Positions 1-9,510 are shown, counted from the stretch's first letter. The stretch is 11,964 nucleotides of DNA from Fragilaria radians (GCA_900642245.1 CAAAJI010000636.1:1-11964); one strand, 5' to 3'. The notes: generated by a model from the sequence alone, not told the origin. A program made the numbers and translations.

Positions 1-654
1 AGTTCCCAATTGAAGACAAGAAGGAAGTTGAACTGAATGAGCATGAAGTGCTACAGATTGATCTGGGAGTGGATCGCTAGTTCCGTATCGAATATCTCCA
101 GCAATGGCATGCCCTGCATTGGCCAACAAGGCTCGGACCATATGACGAGCCCCCATATGTGTCTTCACTTCGATTATTCGTTTGGAACTGCCTGATCGTA
201 ATGATATCTTAACGTGTCGAAAGGAATCTTTGAAAGGCTCCGATTTCAGAATTGTGACGGATCGATCTGCCTTGTCTCGTGACATCCATCCTTCAATTCC
301 AATCCATTGTCGCGTTAGCTCAAGCATTGGTTGATCCAAAGCGCATAGGTATGTTTTCTCAACGAGTTCTCGCTTCCAAACTTGCGTCACTCGAGATGCA
401 GCCTTGGATGTCTTGGCTAGAAGGAATACACCTGAGCATGGCTGATCCAAACGATGAAGTGGTGTTAAGAAATCCAGTTGTGAACCTCCACCCAATTTGA
501 GGGATTTCAAATGGCACAACAACGATTTCTCGGGCCATTCGGGAGTTGGAATGGATGACCATCCAGGAGGCTTGTTCACGACTAGGAGATGATTGTTGGA
601 AAACAAGACCACTGGTGGTGGTAAAAGGAGGCCTCTTACTCGTCCTCGTATCAT
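1..654 (-). CDS. RluA-family RNA pseudouridine synthase, 3' end beyond window
   Basis: This enzyme would isomerise uridine to pseudouridine in rRNA, tRNA or mRNA; the substrate cannot be told from sequence. Translating the minus strand from the ATG at 654 gives 218 uninterrupted residues up to the window edge. Residues 20-34 match the family start (HLLVVNKPPGWSS). Residues 67-70 are HRLD, with D70 the expected catalytic aspartate, followed by SGVFLLAKT. E99-K-T-Y102 corresponds to the conserved Lys-x-Tyr strand. Residues 168-191 (GARHMVR, then GH-x-IAGD-x-RYG) fit the C-terminal RNA-binding motif, where other members have GRTHQIR. LHAHSVQLP near the edge matches the usual LHA ending. No S4 domain precedes the catalytic part. 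The frame is open upstream to 783 without another ATG, so an upstream spliced exon is possible. The arginine-rich, acid-free first residues could be part of an organelle signal; this is inference. Confidence 0.88.
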   Translation of the reverse strand, partial: MIRGRVRGLLLPPPVVLFSNNHLLVVNKPPGWSSIPTPEWPEKSLLCHLKSLKLGGGSQLDFLTPLHRLDQPCSGVFLLAKTSKAASRVTQVWKRELVEKTYLCALDQPMLELTRQWIGIEGWMSRDKADRSVTILKSEPFKDSFRHVKISLRSGSSKRIIEVKTHMGARHMVRALLANAGHAIAGDIRYGTSDPLPDQSVALHAHSVQLPSCLQLGT

Positions 655-1749
655 CGAGACTGTCGCATGTAAGAAGGGAAAATCCTGTCTATCGCAAATC
701 GAACAAAACTCATGGATAAAAGGAACCCTCGCAAAAAAATATTTATCCTTAAGGAGTTGGTAATAAAATTCATTGGTTATGAATTAGAGATTAAGGTTTT
801 CACGCAGTCTTAAATTGTAAATTTGAAACGACAGGAACTATGTAGATGAACCTCTCATGAACCTCTCCATGAATAACATGCGTTACCCCCAAAAGTATAC
901 ATTCCTAATTACACAACTGTCACCGTGATTACAAAATAATTATAATGCACTAATTATAATTATTATGCATTGACAATGGTAAAATATCATGCTATATTTC
1001 ATCACTCCATGTTCTAATATTGTTATGGGTTCATGTCACAAAAACCTGCACCTCCTGTTGTCATTGTTGAAGTTACAGCTGCTGTTTTCAAAGTGGTATT
1101 GGAGAGTCAAAGTTTTTGTTTGAAAATAAAGATTTATTGGAAAATCAATGTCATTGTTCTGCTACTTATATTTTTTGCATTAATTTCTTATTTGGAAATG
1201 CACATAATAGATTATGCACGGCACGTGTGCTCAAATATTCTAAACTGTATAAAGCAAAGTCTGGGTGACATTCCAATTTAGTAAGTTTTTGATGAGAATG
1301 GGTTTTCACCACACTCAATATTCTTACCTATTTTTTGTAGACCATAGCACCTTCCGTTTAGGTGGATTACCAGGAACTAAAGATACACGAAACAAACTAT
1401 TCTAGGCCGTTCTAGGGTACGTGTATACACACAATTATTCCCAATACGATTTCAGTACAGTATAAAATATTGATAAAAGATATCAATGTTTTCAGACCGA
1501 CTTATACTTGATGGATCACAAAGAGTGTTCAATATGAGCCAATAAACATAGATATACTTTTCAAAAATCTTGAGAAAGTGACATTTAAGTGTCAAGTTAG
1601 AATGCAAAGGTATTGGTAATCAAAATTCATGTCACCCAAAGTCATTTATTGAGGAAAAGAAATATTTGACCTCCCTTTACTAGGATCAAGAAGCAAATCC
1701 CTAACACAGTAGGTCATAAGAAATAACAATTTAGTGACAAAATATTATA
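655..1749. other. AT-rich intergenic region, no gene recognised
   Basis: I see no coding match on either strand. A short open frame at 1033-1281 is hydrophobic and lysine/isoleucine rich but resembles no family I know. Local features are a short direct duplication of ATGAACCTCTC around 854-870 and an AT-rich inverted repeat built on ATAATTATAAT at about 938-968. The promoter of the minus-strand pseudouridine synthase should lie just right of 654, but no recognisable motif stands out. Confidence 0.5.
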
Positions 1750-2280
1750 CTAAGAGATGTGTGTGTGTACCAATGTAAGGAGACATCCTGTACCGTTAGT
1801 GCATAGTAAATAATAGTAGGATCATCATTTCCTTAAATTTACTCATCTACCTATGGATAGTTACAAGTAAACTATCCTATGCTATATTGATCACAAGTTT
1901 ACTATGATAAACTTAGTGAGGCATAGCTATTGCTTATAAATGGAGAGTATCGCTATACAATCCAGGACCGGATCAAAAGTAATACAGTATAACAATGATC
2001 TAAATAAAGATCTAAATTAGAAGACATATCTTTAATTATAAAGAGTTGAAGGTCTAAACTAACTTATCCTTATGGTAACAAACTTGTCCTTATGGACAAG
2101 GTTGAAGCAAGTTATCTAAGCAGTTGGGAGGAAGCTTAGAACAAGATTGTGAATCTTCAAGATTAATCACGAAGATCTCTTGAGAACATCTCTTGAGAAA
2201 AGTTTCAAGATTAGACAAGAATAACAGAACAAGCAATAAAATAGTTTATAATTTATCTGTGCCTACTTTCTTTTTCTCAC
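1750..2280 (+). repeat. LTR-like segment, copy A (copia-type, probable)
   Basis: The stretch 1750-1970 aligns with 11710-11947 in the same orientation. Both start with the same 22 bases (CTAAGAGA followed by a TG run and TACC). They share CATAGTAAATAATAGTAG, a later TTTACTCATCTA and a final CAGGACCG, with clear divergence between. The right end is a guess. TG at about 1757 and TTTTTCTCA ending at 2280 would make an LTR of about 520 bp; the purine-rich CTAAGAGA just before could be the end of a polypurine tract. Inside are short internal repeats: TCCTTATGG twice at 2067-2093 and ATCTCTTGAGAA twice at 2175-2200. The LTR identity is inference, supported by copy B directly following copia integrase coding sequence. 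No coding remnant of an element is recognisable beside copy A. Confidence 0.55.
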
Positions 2281-2292
2281 GGTAGAGCACTA

Positions 2293-2574
2293 TTTCTGAT
2301 TTCGTAACTTTTCCTATGTCTCAAGCAAACAAATAATTTGCTATTTTTCTGTATTGACACACTTTTTCATTCGGTGTGTCATAAGCAAGGATCAAGCAAC
2401 AAGGTTGGATATTGCAAGACTATAAGTGCAGGAAATCTGATTCCGTAACTTTTCCTATGGTTCAAGCTAAAGCTGAATTTGATGTTTTTCCTTATGGGCA
2501 AACTTGTTCATTCGGTGAGTCAAAAGCAAGGATCAAACGTCAAGGTTGGATATTACAAGACTTTTAAGTGCATG
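2293..2574 (+). repeat. Two-unit imperfect tandem repeat, about 141 bp each
   Basis: Unit 1 (about 2293-2432) and unit 2 (about 2434-2574) share, in the same order, CTGATT-YCGTAACTTTTCCTATG, TCAAGC, TTCATTCGGTG, GCAAGGATCAA, CAAGGTTGGATATT and CAAGACT...AAGTGCA. The middle of each unit has diverged. It directly follows the LTR-like segment, so it may be the untranslated leader of the same retroelement. No open frame passes through it. Confidence 0.8.
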
Positions 2575-3185
2575 TGTGCAAAATTGATATCAAATGAAAG
2601 TAATGTCTATTGTTTGGAGTAGTAAGGGACATTGAGGGGAAAAAACAATATGTTTGTCCCTTTTGGTTCCCCGTATAATTAGATGCAATTATCTGTGACA
2701 GGCAGCTATATTAATTAATGATTGCTTGCTAGTCCGTTTAGACAAATTCATAGATCAGCCCGTTGCAAGGACTGTGTCATTCAAGGTCGCCTGTCAGTAC
2801 AAAGCTGTAATACAGTGCGCCAGATATCACGACTCTTGGATTTCCATACAATCAAGCAAACTCCACTGACCATTTTCTCGTCCGCTCCCCCATTAATTTC
2901 AAACTTTACAGGCATCGTTATACACTTTAAAACGTTCACCAAAGAAAAATAGAATTTTAGCTCTTGGTGGATTAGTTCTGGCATTTTTTCATGTGGCCAA
3001 AAACCCATTACGTGGACAGCAAATTTACAGTACGTCACATGGTTGATTTCGTCATTGTTTCTAATTTCGAATACTGCTAGGGCAATTCTAGAATGGAGTC
3101 AGCCACCACATTCCCACGTCCTCATTTTTTGCTTCAATAATTTGTGTTGACTTTTTCTCGACTGGTTGAAACGCTGAAGGACGAC
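2575..3185. other. Upstream region of the LRR gene
   Basis: There is no recognisable gene. A purine-rich run (GAGGGGAAAAAA) sits at 2633-2645 and could be a retroelement polypurine tract, but no matching LTR follows. Two short open frames (2722-2952 plus and 2781-3038 minus) overlap each other and show no family resemblance. An ACGTCA hexamer lies at 3032-3037, about 150 bp before the LRR start codon. Diatom CO2/cAMP response elements have this core, but a single hexamer is weak evidence. Confidence 0.4.
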
Positions 3186-4061
3186 ATGAATTACTTTACA
3201 TCTGCATCGTTGGATAAAGTAAGCTGTCTGAACTTACGATACCAACAGGAGAACTTGAAAGGTTATTGTAATTCTCCAATTACTAGCTTGCGCTTGGGTC
3301 CAGTATCGATATCAACGGACCTGGTGCAAAATCTTCCACTTCAGCTTGAGATTCTTGAATGGGACTTAGGAAATGAGCCAATCTTAAATGATGAAGCGCT
3401 AGCTTCACTTTTTAGACGATCATCCATCCGTCATTTATCGTTGAAGTTCCGGAATTCGAATGTCGTTCAATCGCTGAAGCGTACTTTACAATATGCTGAG
3501 CACCTCAAAATTCTCGACATTAGTGGGAATTTCATCGGTGACGAGGGAGCTTCCGAAATTATGGACTCAATACTGCAGTCCAATCTTGAATCGTTGAAAC
3601 TGGGATTGAATTGTATTACAGACGTTGGAGCTCTTCATCTTGCCAAGATGGTCGCCGATCCGTCATGTGGACTTCTAAATCTTGATTTAAACTGTAATTT
3701 TATTGGCAACAGCGGCGGTTATGCGCTTGCTACAGCTCTAAAGGAAAATAAACGTTTAAAAGGGTTGGTACTCTTCGGGAATTCACAGCTCTCTTGTGGT
3801 GATGAGTTTGTGGCATGTCTAAAAGTCAATAGTTCATTATATGATTGGAATTTACAACGAACTCACATGACAGTTTGTGAAATAGCCTTAATCAACTATT
3901 GGTTGATGCTGAATAAAAGTGGTCGAAGGATACTGACGAATGACAAATTGCCTTCCAGTATATGGCCTCATTTCCTTGAACGACAAAAGGATTCTAAGCA
4001 AGATATATTATTTTATTTTCTATCTCAAAAGCCAGAGCTTATGCTAAGGCAAGGTCAATAA
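3186..4061 (+). CDS. Leucine-rich-repeat protein, ribonuclease-inhibitor type
   Basis: The 291-residue product probably works as a protein-binding scaffold; no enzymatic domain or localisation signal is seen. About five LRRs of 26-28 residues, each L-x-x-L-x-L/I-x-x-N with a following helix, run from residue 81 to 217. Clear units are HLKILDISGNFIGDEGA, NLESLKLGLNCITDVGA and GLLNLDLNCNFIGNSGG, the pattern of RI/NLRC3-like LRRs. The tail from about residue 234 (INYWLMLNKSGRR, then IWPHFL and ILFYFLSQKPEL) resembles the C-terminal motif I remember in many diatom LRR proteins. The first in-frame ATG is at 3186. The frame continues upstream only to an in-frame stop at 3138-3140 and offers just a GTG there, so ATG 3186 is the better eukaryotic start unless a 5' exon is spliced on. 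The stop at 4059-4061 lies inside an AATAAA (4057-4062). The gene converges on the protease. Confidence 0.82.
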   Translation: MNYFTSASLDKVSCLNLRYQQENLKGYCNSPITSLRLGPVSISTDLVQNLPLQLEILEWDLGNEPILNDEALASLFRRSSIRHLSLKFRNSNVVQSLKRTLQYAEHLKILDISGNFIGDEGASEIMDSILQSNLESLKLGLNCITDVGALHLAKMVADPSCGLLNLDLNCNFIGNSGGYALATALKENKRLKGLVLFGNSQLSCGDEFVACLKVNSSLYDWNLQRTHMTVCEIALINYWLMLNKSGRRILTNDKLPSSIWPHFLERQKDSKQDILFYFLSQKPELMLRQGQ

Positions 4062-4801
4062 AATGGAATAACATAACTGTAACTGATTGAATTTGTGAGA
4101 CTTATTGCCTTTTTCTCAATATTACTTCAATTGGTAATTTTATTTACTATAACGAGCTTTTTTCTAGTTTCAGGTGAGGAACTTTGATTTGCTTTGTGAT
4201 TAAATTAAAACTTCACACTCCTAATGATTTCAAAGAAAATCTCGGACGAAATAGTCATTCTGGATGAATTCGATGTCACAAAGAACGCAATTGATAAACA
4301 CTATATACCAAGCCCTTTTGCAATGCGATGTTATTTCTTGCATCGGGTAACGTACGATTCAAATCAAAATTGATCTAGCTAAAAGGTAAGATGTTGTACG
4401 GGGATTGGAAGGAGTTATGGGGTGCAAATGAATCATATGGAGGAGAGATGTGCATACACTCCACCAACCTTCCACAAGACAAGTACTAAACAAAATAAAC
4501 TATGGCGAAGACCTCACTCCACCTAAACTTCCCAGAACTGTCAATAAAGAATATTCATCAGGCTTGAAAAACCACACTTCTGTTCAAACGCTGAATGACC
4601 TATGGCTTTACCTACCACGCAATTCCATACTCTTTCTAGCTCATCCTAGAAGTTGCAATAGGTATTGAACTTCACGATTCCAGAGATAATCAATCTTTTA
4701 AGCAACAGACATCAACGATGATATCATGTTTTTTTCTATCACACCACATTAATTATATGTATTAGGCTCTAGACCTTATAAACTGCACCATTTACACAAA
4801 A
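4062..4801. other. Spacer between convergent LRR and protease genes
   Basis: About 740 bp holds the 3' ends of both genes. No gene is recognised; a short open frame at 4450-4668 lacks an ATG start and any family resemblance. The DNA right of the LRR stop is AT-rich. No transposon fragments were seen. Confidence 0.5.
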
Positions 4802-7796
4802 TTAAGCAACAAAATTGAAAACCAGGAGAGGAAGAAACATTATTCCCAACCACCACGTGGTCCACAAACCACACCATTGTCGAGTAGCATAACTTTTTCC
4901 TTCCAGCGATGTGGATTTTGATTCATCATAAGATAAGGAAAAGAAATGGACGACTCTTGGCTTGTCCTTGGCATTCCCCGACAGCAAAAGCGACGAATTC
5001 CAAGTTTTAGAGTTTCCATCGTAAAGAGCATACTCTCCGCTTCCCGATTTACAGCACAGTCCATCTCCTGCTGCGTCCAATATGACCAGCTGAAAGTTTC
5101 GCATCGAACCATTGGGTATGTCCTCGATTGGTATGGATTCCATCATTGACTTGTTGGCGAGAAACGAGGAGTAACTAAGCTGCGGTCCAAAGCCAACCAT
5201 CTTCCACTGCAATGACGACATTGCTCGAGTGGAGGCAGTGGCTTCCTCCTCCTGCCTCAAAACCCATGAGATATCTTCGGGGTGTTCATCGAATTTCAAG
5301 AACAATGTCAGAATTCGGGGATTGGCATACGATGATTGTTCTTCAGATAGTTCGGCTAGAAAGTGAATCGCCATGCGGTCGGTGTAATTTCCTTCTTGTT
5401 TTGCTACAACCTTGTTGTCCTGTCCCAGAGTTAATTCAACCGAGCCCTCACCGTTGGTACAACAAATACCATCACTGCTGACATCTTGAATTGTAAATCT
5501 ATAAAAGCCTCCTTTGGAAATCAAGAATTCATGAGAAATAATTGTCAAGGAATCTGTATAATAACTAGCATTAATTAATGCAACAGTTGCCAACACATCC
5601 AAGTCAAGTCGTTCCAATCGCCAAGAGATTTCCTTTGGATATGAATCTGTTTGGACCTTCAATGTCATGAGAAAGTCTCCCGGAGGGACGAAGTAGGTCG
5701 TTTGAGAGGGCTGAAGTCCAGAGCCATAATCCACAAGACCATTCCAAGTTTCCAATTCGAAAGCTTCAGAAGTAGCCATGCCATTGCCTGATTGAACTAT
5801 AATTTCGAATTCATAGAAACTGGTACCTGCCTCCATTTCGATAAACTCTTGAATATAAATCGTACTATTATAAAAACCAATCGGTTTCGAAAATAACTCC
5901 TTGCCGTGTGAATCTCTCAGGCTCCAACCAATATCTTCTGACTTGGAACCTGTCCAACCAGTATCTCCTGACTTGGAATCAAGAATGATTGTGACTAAGG
6001 CTATCATTTGGATATTTGTAGCGTTATTGATATGAGTCTCGTCATCTACACTTCCTTCATCAACAAGAAAGCTCGTTGTTTCGCGACTAGTCCCAATTCC
6101 AGTGCCTTCCACTAAAACATTTCCATTCTCTACCATGCCTTTGTACAAGCGATAGTAACCTATGCCGTCATCACAACAAATTCCATCACCGAATAAATCG
6201 AGGAAATGAAATGTGTAATTTCCAGTCGAAGGCAAGAAAATAGATTCTTTAACGAGTAGGCCACTGGGGGAATTCTCATAGGATCCACTTAGCTTAAATG
6301 CCACAATGTCTTCAACTTTCTCCTCAGAGCCATTAAGGTGCGTCAGAATCCAACCTATTTCCTCGGGATACTGATCAACACGAATCTCCAATACTAGTTC
6401 TAGGTCAGATGATGAGCTATTCTTTGGCATCATTTCTGTTACCTTCGTTTCGCTTGCATAAAATGTGGCATCCATACTAATTTGAAATTGTCCATGATTA
6501 GTGTAAACGACAGAATTTCCAACTAATATTTGGTAACCACCTTCTCCATTAGAACAGCAAAGACCATCCATATTGATATCATAAATCACAAAGGAGTAAA
6601 GCTGATCCGGAATTAGAGTGACAATTTCCGCTACAAGAGCAAAGGGAGTCTTGTACACTCCGGACATTCGTTGTGCTACCCTCACCACTGGATCCAAGAT
6701 CAAATCTAGGTACCATCCAATATCCTTAGGAAAGCGATCCAACTGAATTTGAATCGTTCCAGTAAGTGAGTCACCGTCCACTAGTGGAGTCTGTGAAGGC
6801 GCTAGAGTTGCATTAAAGGTGTCGTCGCTATCCAACGGATCATCATTCAGAGTTTCGTCCTTACATTGGAAGTATTCTGGCGGGGATACCGAATGCTGGC
6901 ACACCATGGATTTCATCCAATCTTGATCAAAGGAAGTTCGCGAATAAACTCCCGGAAAGTTTTCTTCTGCACATCCAAATCCCCAACTGACGACTCCAAC
7001 TTGTAAATCAGATCCATCCGATGTATTTATGATCAAAGGGCCACCCGAATCTCCCTGACAAGCATCCTTTCCAGATGCATAGGCACACACCATATCCTCA
7101 GTGATTTGTCCCTGATAACTAGTCCAGGGGAAAATTGGAATTGAAGATTGTTCACAATCGCTATTCGTCATGATTTGCACATGTGCTTCAAGTAAGGTTG
7201 GTGATGCCGAATCATCCTCGCCAAATTTAGTCATTCCCCAACCCATAATGGTGGCATCTTGATCGGGACTCGGAATGTTCGGATCAAAGTTAACTTTAAT
7301 TGGTGTATAGGTACTTGGGGAAGATAATATCATGATCAATTGATCATATCGAACAGAAACACCATCCAAATACCATGGATGCGGAAATTCTGTTTTAACC
7401 TGAATCGTTTCAAAGGACGAGGAAGCGTCAGATTTGTCCTCTCTTCCAATTTCGACGTATACTTCTCCTTGTTTGCCACAATGTGCCGCTGTCAATACAA
7501 CGTCTGGACTAATAAGTGACCCTACAAAGTAGAAAAAAATGTGTGCCGAAATGAGTTAGATAATCAAGTGTGCAGCATTGTTAATGTTTATGCTGTTGCT
7601 ATTGTTCGTACGCACCTCCACAAAAGGCGACGGATTCTTGAGTCAGACTAATCACAAAGGGATATCTCCCAGACTGTGCTTGTTCTCCACCGACGATACG
7701 AGGTTCAACAACCGATTCGGCAAATACTGATCTTGTTTGTGATTCCGAGGAAACAACAACACCAAAAAGAAGAAGAAGCATAGACATATGCATCAT
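4802..7796 (-). CDS. Secreted trypsin-like serine protease with five C-terminal DGICC-type repeats
   Basis: Two exons (7796-7616 and 7521-4802) encode 966 residues. ATG 7796 is chosen because a signal peptide follows (MMHMSMLLLLFGVVVSS); an in-frame ATG at 7925 would bury it. Activation site: R33 before IVGG. The S1 (chymotrypsin-fold) domain spans about 34-268, with H74 in TAAHC, D120 in RYDQLIMIL and S219 in GDSGGPL. D213, six residues before the serine, and the glycines in WGFGC and PGVYSR predict cleavage after Lys/Arg. Five diverged repeats follow at about 315-415, 434-547, 566-674, 677-782 and 797-922. Each has P-x-[DE]-I-[GS]-W-x-L or a remnant and, except repeat 3, D-G-[IL]-C-C then G-x-[GS]. 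Many N-x-S/T sites fit secretion. The last 20 residues (from WTTWWLGIMF) are hydrophobic with no cytosolic tail, suggesting a GPI signal or a tail anchor. The natural substrate is unknown. Confidence 0.9.
4937..6760 (-). repeat. Five protein-level tandem domains in the protease C-terminus
   Basis: Approximate repeat spans in DNA are 6760-6458, 6403-6062, 6007-5681, 5674-5357 and 5314-4937. Opening motifs: FPKDIGWYL, YPEEIGWIL, SEDIGWSL, YPKEISWRL, HPEDISWVL. Closing motifs: DGLCCSNGEGGY, DGICCDDGIGYY, none in repeat 3, DGICCTNGEGSV, DGLCCKSGSGEY. The alternating hydrophobic pattern suggests a beta-sandwich. Similar YP-x-E-x-SW ... DGICC stretches occur, from memory, in secreted proteins of diatoms and marine bacteria. 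I cannot name a family with certainty. Confidence 0.82.
5924..5983 (-). repeat. 30-bp in-frame tandem duplication inside repeat 3
   Basis: Two adjacent 30-bp units start with CCAACCA at 5924 and 5954 and share CCAACCARTATCTYCTGACT. In protein they give the doubled phrases SGDTGWTGSK and SEDIGWSLRD. The length keeps the frame, adding ten residues at the start of the most degenerate domain copy. Confidence 0.9.
7522..7615 (-). other. Spliceosomal intron of the protease gene (94 bp, phase 1)
   Basis: Reading the minus strand, exon 1 ends TGTGGAG at 7616. The intron starts GTGCGTACG and ends with a T-rich tract and TAG at 7522; exon 2 starts GGTCACTTATT. Joining them restores CGGSLISPDVVLTAAHC, the exact sequence expected before the catalytic histidine of S1 proteases. 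Reading through instead loses this block. Confidence 0.93.
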
Positions 7797-8238
7797 AATC
7801 AGCCTACATCTATAGAAGAATTGTACATTTGTCTTATCAACAACCCAACTTTGCATCAACATGAATGTCAGAAAGGTTGTAGCATTGTAGACTACATACG
7901 GCAGAAAATTTTTTGTAATGACCACAGAGGTGTCCTACTCATTTTTTTACAAAAGAATTCGTATACTTTGTTCGCGCGAACAACTGAAAGTCGGATGAAG
8001 GGATGACGACTGTGTAGCAAATATCCATCCACCATTTGTCCAAATCCAACACAGTTTTTACAATTAGTTCTATTTTTATAATTAATCAACAAGTCTAGTA
8101 GTCATGTAACATACTTTGAAGAACAATTGAGAATAGTAGCAGATTAGGATTGCATGTTTACGTTTATAGCTAGTTTAACTGAATCGATGAACAAAGATGC
8201 TATATATTCAATGGGAATCATTGACAATTTAACTTTGG
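7797..8238. other. Upstream region of the protease gene
   Basis: The 5' side of the protease is AT-rich and holds no convincing gene. An upstream ATG in frame with the protease lies at 7925. The only striking sequence is the GC-containing palindrome at 7968-7983, listed separately. Confidence 0.5.
7968..7983. promoter_or_regulatory. Perfect 16-bp palindrome upstream of the protease start
   Basis: TTGTTCGCGCGAACAA is its own reverse complement and sits about 172 bp upstream of the chosen protease ATG, within AT-rich DNA where CG steps are scarce. It could bind a dimeric transcription factor; the TTCGCGCGAA core loosely resembles E2F-type sites. Function is inferred only from symmetry and position. 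Confidence 0.35.
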
Positions 8239-8640
8239 TGGCGAAAATTCAAGTCTTACGGTTATCTAGTAGGTTTCAGAGATACAATTAATGAAGAAAG
8301 GGACCCTTATTTCCCAGAATCACACACAACTTGATTAGATTTGGATATTGAAATCGAAAAACTCTAGAGACTTGTAAAGGGACAAAATGAAGCCAGATTG
8401 TCAATCCGTGATAAGAGAATGGTCTGGAGGTCTTTCCCTGGTTGTTCAAGTGTTAATGAAAAATTGTTTAAAATACCGCTCGATTGACACCATCTTGAAG
8501 GTTGAAATGCGCAAGCAGCTTAACTGCATAAAATAGAAAAATAAGCACCGGCTCGGCTTACTGTTTGAGCAATTATATAGCTTTGAAGAAAGCTTTGGCG
8601 ACAGGATTTGTGATAGAAATAGCCAATTTAATTGCAGATG
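8239..8640 (+). pseudogene. Decayed copia-type gag fragment
   Basis: The plus strand reads WRKFKSYGYLVGFRDTINEE from 8239 to a stop at 8332. A frame-shifted stretch then contains EIEKL and RLVKGQNEARLS. From 8480 it reads SIDTILKVEMRKQLNCIK, a stop, then LGLLFEQL and a remnant near ANLIADV. The order and wording match copia gag of the CoDi type (roughly WxxKFxAYG ... DTxSKVEMRxQLNxxKM ... LFEQL ... DLIAVV), which packages the element RNA. Several stops and frame changes make it non-functional. Confidence 0.72.
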
Positions 8641-8929
8641 TACAAAGTGAAGAATAAAATTGATATGAACAATCTACAAAAATCTTGGGCCACTGTGGCA
8701 AGTGGATCTGATGATACTGCTTATACAAAACACATTAGTAATTTCTTGGGAAATATTGAAGATTCCGATGATTGAATATTGGGGATAGCTAGTGTATTGG
8801 ATTTCACACCAATGTTCTACAGATCTAGGGTTAGTTAGTTTCGTGAAGTGATTCGCGAGTTTAATGAAGAGGCTGTCGAACATGAATCAGAATATTGGAA
8901 TTAAGACTAGACCTAAGTCATAATTCCTA
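8641..8929. other. Unassigned stretch between gag and RT-RNase H remnants
   Basis: The plus strand has a 36-codon frame from the ATG at 8667 (MNNLQKSWATVASG...), followed by FREVIREFNEEAVEHESEYW after 8840. Neither is recognised. It is probably decayed element DNA. A minus-strand open frame at 8674-8883 has no family resemblance. Confidence 0.4.
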
Positions 8930-9510
8930 TGGTGTCTTCTAAGGAAAGGACATACATTTAAAAGCTCTAAAGAGGATCTTGCTACATCTAAAGACTTTTC
9001 GTAAGGGAAAGATCATTGTTGATATGACATACCCTGTTCATTCTATCTACCCTATTGAAAATCATCTAAATAGGAATGATATGAAGAAGAAATTTCAAAT
9101 GACCTTCCTAAACCAAAGGAAGCAATACAAAGAATTACTGCCTATCTAGATACTGATCATGCATGTGATTTGGCAACAAGGTGATGTAGCACAGACATTC
9201 TTATTTTGCTCAGGAAAAAATGGAGTAGAAATTTCAACTTATGGTTTGGAGTAAGTAACACAATGCATATTCAAATGTAGCTATATCCTCCGGTTATTAG
9301 GCGTGAGAATTTATTGGATTTACGGGCAGATATAAGGGTGTAGTGAATACTCATTGTATGTAAGATCTATCCATAACATCAAATGAGGAGCGATGAAGGA
9401 TAAAAAAGTAAAAGATTCGGCTAAAATCGAAAGGGATTGGTTCACTTCAATACGATTAAATGTTTTTGTTTTCTAACAAACTCCATGGCGGATATCTTGT
9501 AGTACATTTT
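8930..9510 (+). pseudogene. Decayed copia RT C-terminus and RNase H fragment
   Basis: From 8955 the plus strand reads HLKALKRILLHLKTFRKGKI and continues VDMTYPVHSIYPIENHLN, the linker after reverse transcriptase. From 9131 it reads RITAYLDTDHACDLATR and stops; this is the RNase H start (usually AYVDADHA...TRRS-x-TG). Further on, VEISTYGLE matches VETSTYGSE, and YILRLLGV matches YKLRMLGV. A trace of the C-terminal MADIL is near 9505. Stops and frame changes abolish function. The catalytic region of the RT is missing, so a large deletion separates this piece from the gag at its left. Confidence 0.75.

Noticed and set aside
1033..1281. 82-codon open frame on plus with a hydrophobic stretch
   Set aside because: No family resemblance, AT-driven composition, no neighbouring gene context; most likely chance.
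2281..2296. GGTAGAGCAC resembling a tRNA D-arm, or a primer binding site right after the LTR-like segment
   Set aside because: No T-arm or acceptor pairing follows, so it is not a tRNA gene. It does not begin with the TGG expected of a typical primer binding site.
3032..3037. ACGTCA hexamer like a CO2/cAMP-responsive element
   Set aside because: A single hexamer occurs often by chance, no second copy with proper spacing is nearby, and the gene has no link to carbon acquisition.
2722..3038. Overlapping short open frames on both strands before the LRR gene
   Set aside because: They overlap each other, lack recognisable motifs, and one starts without ATG.
4450..4668. 72-codon plus open frame between the convergent genes
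   Set aside because: It starts at GTG, not ATG, and shows no domain; a spacer between 3' ends is the simpler reading.
7616..7925. Protease start at the upstream ATG 7925
   Set aside because: It would place about 43 extra residues before a good signal peptide; the ATG at 7796 gives a standard secretory start.
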